The notes below the pieces were generated by a model. That model was not told where the DNA came from, did no database searches, and was given only the letters and a program-made list of their open reading frames with translations. A stretch of 9,373 nucleotides of DNA from Victivallis vadensis. Its GTDB lineage: Bacteria > Verrucomicrobiota > Lentisphaeria > Victivallales > GWF2-50-93. The stretch covers positions 1 through 9,373 of the forward strand of contig DYRX01000167.1 of assembly GCA_020718525.1 (NCBI GenBank), given 5' to 3'. This document shows positions 7,005 through 9,373 of the stretch, in pieces. Within the stretch, counting starts at the first letter, position 1. Each line of letters opens with the position of its first letter. The translations under genes were made by a program, and so were the position numbers.

Positions 7005-8309
7005 ATGAACGACGGATTGATTTTTCTCGCTGAAATCGTGTGCCTCCTCATTTTGGTGGCGGGCTCGGCGTTTTTCTCCGGCTCCGAAACGGCGCTCTTC
7101 TCGCTGAGCCGCGCCAGACTGCTCTCCTACAAGTCGTGCGATTCCCATCTGCGCCGCAAAATTGCCTCCCTCATGGAGGACTACAACAGGACTTTGATCG
7201 TTCTGATCCTCGGCAACATGTTCGTCAATACCGGCATTTCGATGCTCGACAACGAGTTGCTTTCCAGGTTTCATTTCAACGAATATCTCAAGCTGGCGGT
7301 CTCGATACTACTTACAGTCTTCATTCTGCTCATGTTCGGGGAAGTCACCCCCAAAATGATCGCGATTCTCAACAGCGAAAAGACCTCCGACCTTGTTGTT
7401 CTGCCGGTATGGTATATAAAGCGGGGGCTGATGCCGCTCATTCTTCTGATCGAAAAAATCTCATCTGCAATCTTAAACATAATGGGGCGCAAGAGGCAGA
7501 TGCCTCTTTCCCCCGGAGAATACGCATCCTATGTGCAGATGGCTGATTCGCTCGGGGCTTTCTCGGAAAGAGAGACGGAGCTGATAGGCGACATCTTCAG
7601 CATACGGAACGCCCGCGTCTCCCGCATTTCGCGCCCGAGAAATTTCATAGAATGCGTCAGGAAGGACATGAGCTCCGAGGAAATCGCAAATGAAATCAGG
7701 AGCTCCTGCCAGCTTTTTTATCCTGTTGCCGGAAAGGACATTGACGACGCGGAGCACTTTCTTTCGTCGAAGCGCTTTTTCATGCTTGAGCCTGAAAAGC
7801 GTCCCAGATGGTTCGAAAGCGACTGCGTGTTCAGAGCTGTATTCCTTCCTGAAAACACCAGCATAATCAAGGCGTTTTCACATCTGAAGAAGAAAAAGAC
7901 ACCAGTGGCGCTTGTCTGCGACGAATTTGGTGGAATATCAGGGATTCTCAGGGTAAAGGATGTCTATGAGGAGATCGTCGGCGAGATGGAGGGTGAATAT
8001 GAGACTCCGGACTGGGAAATCCGGCGTTTCTTCGCGGGGGTCTGGCACACAGGCGGAAATGTTCTTCTTTCCGACATTGGCGAGATCAGCGGCTGGGAAC
8101 AGCCTCCGGATTCCCCCGCGAGCATCAATGGCATTTTTCTTGAGAAATTAGGCAGGGTCCCTGAAGTCGGCGACGTGATCGAGATAAACCATGCCAGATT
8201 CACTGCGATAGCCGTCAGCAACAACACTGTGGTCGAGGCGGAGTTCAGATATCCTTTGGAGGCGACCAGCACGCCAATGCTTCCGGAAGCTGAAGGAGGA
8301 GGGGCATGA
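7005..8309 (+). CDS. CNNM/CorC-family transporter with CBS and CorC_HlyC domains
   Basis: A 434-residue membrane protein of the HlyC/CorC (UPF0053) family, whose studied members export or take up Mg2+ and related cations. The DUF21/CNNM membrane domain covers about 1-160, with FFSGSETALFSLSRARL at 23-39, GNMFVNTGISML at 70-81 and the pore-region motif GEVTPKMIA at 112-120. A CBS pair, which in relatives binds adenine nucleotides, covers about 205-325 and ends VLVCDEFGG-like as VALVCDEFGGISGILRVKD (301-319). A CorC_HlyC domain follows at about 338-416. The start is the first usable ATG after an in-frame stop at 6960. It has no good Shine-Dalgarno site (AGGAA lies 29 bases upstream), unlike its neighbours. 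The last four bases overlap the next gene. The ion specificity cannot be read from sequence, and old hemolysin names for the family are misleading. Confidence 0.9.
   Translation: MNDGLIFLAEIVCLLILVAGSAFFSGSETALFSLSRARLLSYKSCDSHLRRKIASLMEDYNRTLIVLILGNMFVNTGISMLDNELLSRFHFNEYLKLAVSILLTVFILLMFGEVTPKMIAILNSEKTSDLVVLPVWYIKRGLMPLILLIEKISSAILNIMGRKRQMPLSPGEYASYVQMADSLGAFSERETELIGDIFSIRNARVSRISRPRNFIECVRKDMSSEEIANEIRSSCQLFYPVAGKDIDDAEHFLSSKRFFMLEPEKRPRWFESDCVFRAVFLPENTSIIKAFSHLKKKKTPVALVCDEFGGISGILRVKDVYEEIVGEMEGEYETPDWEIRRFFAGVWHTGGNVLLSDIGEISGWEQPPDSPASINGIFLEKLGRVPEVGDVIEINHARFTAIAVSNNTVVEAEFRYPLEATSTPMLPEAEGGGA
8293..8299 (+). promoter_or_regulatory. Ribosome binding site AAGGAGG of second CNNM gene
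   Basis: A full Shine-Dalgarno sequence 6 bases before the ATG at 8306 lies inside the 3' end of the upstream gene, where it also encodes the Glu-Gly-Gly tail. It supports the ATGA-overlap start and independent or coupled initiation. Confidence 0.8.
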
Positions 8310-9289
8310 CTTATTTTATTCTCGCTCTGATCTTCATGCTCATACAGGGCTTCTTCAGCGGCATCGAGACAGGACTTGTCTCCATCCTGAAGCCGAGGCT
8401 GAGGCACGCGCTTGACAACAACGTCAAGGGGGCCCGCATCCTCGACTTTTTCCTGAGCCACCCAGGCTATATGCTGAGCACGACTCTGATCGGCACAAAC
8501 ATATGCATAGCAATAGCTTCCAACATGGCCAAGCAGGGAGCAGACAGCCTGGGGATAAGCAGTCCCGCCATCATGATCGCCATGACAGCCCTGATGTCAA
8601 CCATACTGCTCATGCTGGAAATCATCCCCAAAGACTGGTTCCGCCAACAGCCATGCCAGAGGTGCCTCATTTTCGCGTACATACTTTACGCGTCCTACAT
8701 CGTCCTCTACGTCCCTGTCCGAATGATGTCCTTCTTCACCGGACTGATCGGAAAAATTGCAGGAAGGAAGGAAAGCGACGAAGACAGTGCGAAAAGGCTC
8801 ATGCGGGAAGATTTCTCCCTCTTTCTAAAGGACAGCGAGAGCGCGGGAATCATTGATTCCGATGCGGCGGAGATACTTGACAAATCTTTGGATTTCGGCT
8901 CGCTAAGAGCCAGGGATGTGATGCAGACAATTTCAAATGTCCACCAGGTGGAGCTCGGCGACAGCATCGAGAAGGCAGTGCTCGTCTCGAAGAAAAGCGG
9001 ACGCTCGCGCCTTCCTGTTGCAGGCGCCGCATCGAAGCAGGGAGAAAGATGGAAAGGACTTTTCAGCGTCTATGACGCGATCTTCAATATCCCTGAAAGC
9101 GAATGGAAGACGAAAGAAGTGAGCGAAATACTCAGACCAATCCTTTCGATAGATCAGAACGCGTCTCTGGATGAAATTCTGGATACGGCAAAAAAGAGCA
9201 AGGTGCCGCTCCTTGCAGTATCGGATGAAAAAGGCATGCAGATTGGAATAGTCACACCGAACGACGTCGTCAAACAGCTCTTCGGCTGA
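8306..9289 (+). CDS. Short CNNM-domain/CBS protein, probable partner of upstream transporter
   Basis: A 327-residue relative of the previous gene. The CNNM membrane domain covers about 1-150, opening with GFFSGIETGLVSILKPRL (15-32) in place of the usual SGSETAL. Where the family has GEVxPK it reads LEIIPKDW at 104-111. Hydrophobic segments are visible near 4-17, 86-107 and 120-145. A CBS pair follows at about 200-325: RARDVMQTISNV (201-212) opens the first, and GIVTPNDVVKQLF (314-326) ends the second. The protein stops there, so the CorC_HlyC domain of the upstream protein is absent. The ATGA overlap with the upstream gene suggests coupled translation and a joint complex. Tandem CNNM genes are known in several bacterial groups, so a heterodimer is plausible but inferred. 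Loss of the canonical motif could mean a regulatory rather than transporting subunit. Confidence 0.87.
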   Translation: MTYFILALIFMLIQGFFSGIETGLVSILKPRLRHALDNNVKGARILDFFLSHPGYMLSTTLIGTNICIAIASNMAKQGADSLGISSPAIMIAMTALMSTILLMLEIIPKDWFRQQPCQRCLIFAYILYASYIVLYVPVRMMSFFTGLIGKIAGRKESDEDSAKRLMREDFSLFLKDSESAGIIDSDAAEILDKSLDFGSLRARDVMQTISNVHQVELGDSIEKAVLVSKKSGRSRLPVAGAASKQGERWKGLFSVYDAIFNIPESEWKTKEVSEILRPILSIDQNASLDEILDTAKKSKVPLLAVSDEKGMQIGIVTPNDVVKQLFG

Positions 9290-9307
9290 AGACAGTCTCT
9301 GTTTTTT
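9289..9307 (+). terminator. Weak candidate terminator after CNNM pair
   Basis: A 7-bp stem (9289-9295 with 9299-9305, one G-U pair and mostly A-T at the base) with loop TCT runs into a T-run at 9302-9307. The stem uses part of the T-run, so it would be a weak terminator at best. The remaining bases to the window end show no gene. Confidence 0.3.
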
Positions 9308-9373
9308 ATACTTTCTCCTATTTCAGACTTCCTAACCCGTGGAAAAAGGGATTGTATCGTTTTCAGTCACCGG

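Noticed and set aside
7964..8461. Open frame of 165 codons on the minus strand across the CNNM gene junction
   Set aside because: It is antisense to two well-supported overlapping genes, with a Ser/Pro-rich translation and no motif.
9327..9351. CCC...GGG pairing near the window end as a second terminator
   Set aside because: The stem is only three base pairs with a long A-rich loop and no following T-run.

Overview
The window looks like chromosomal DNA of a Gram-negative bacterium of roughly 50% GC. A heptose-epimerase gene for lipopolysaccharide inner-core sugar and two exported secretin-like outer-membrane proteins imply an outer membrane. The protein style (secretin-like paralogues rich in Tyr, Lys and Asp, with good Shine-Dalgarno sites) reminds me of the Lentisphaerota/Kiritimatiellota side of the PVC superphylum. 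That placement is an impression from family resemblance, not a measured result.

Layout. Positions 1-129 hold no gene, only the edge of a CGTG-rich intergenic sequence. A minus-strand pair follows: hldD (2027-1038), then an HExxH metallopeptidase-like membrane protein (1038-130) whose start overlaps the hldD stop as TGATG. A consensus-like promoter lies just upstream of hldD. A 439-bp divergent intergenic region (2028-2466) separates this pair from the plus-strand genes. It contains two near-identical 12-bp direct repeats with a short inverted repeat between them.

The centre of the window is a two-gene plus-strand unit encoding paralogous secretin-like proteins of 512 and 689 residues (2467-4005 and 4027-6096). 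Each has a signal peptide, two N-domain-like modules and a secretin core. A strong intrinsic terminator (6116-6150) closes the unit. No pilus or type II secretion partner gene is in the window, so the pair stands alone here.

After the terminator come pyrF (orotidine 5'-phosphate decarboxylase, 6246-6953) and two tandem CNNM/CorC-type membrane proteins with CBS domains (7005-8309 and 8306-9289). The second is shorter, lacks the C-terminal CorC_HlyC domain and overlaps the first by ATGA. This pair probably works together in divalent-cation transport.

The most interesting content is the orphan pair of secretin-like paralogues, one with a large insertion inside the core, followed by the hldD-coupled HELCH protein. 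There is no CRISPR array, tRNA, rRNA or insertion sequence that I can see.
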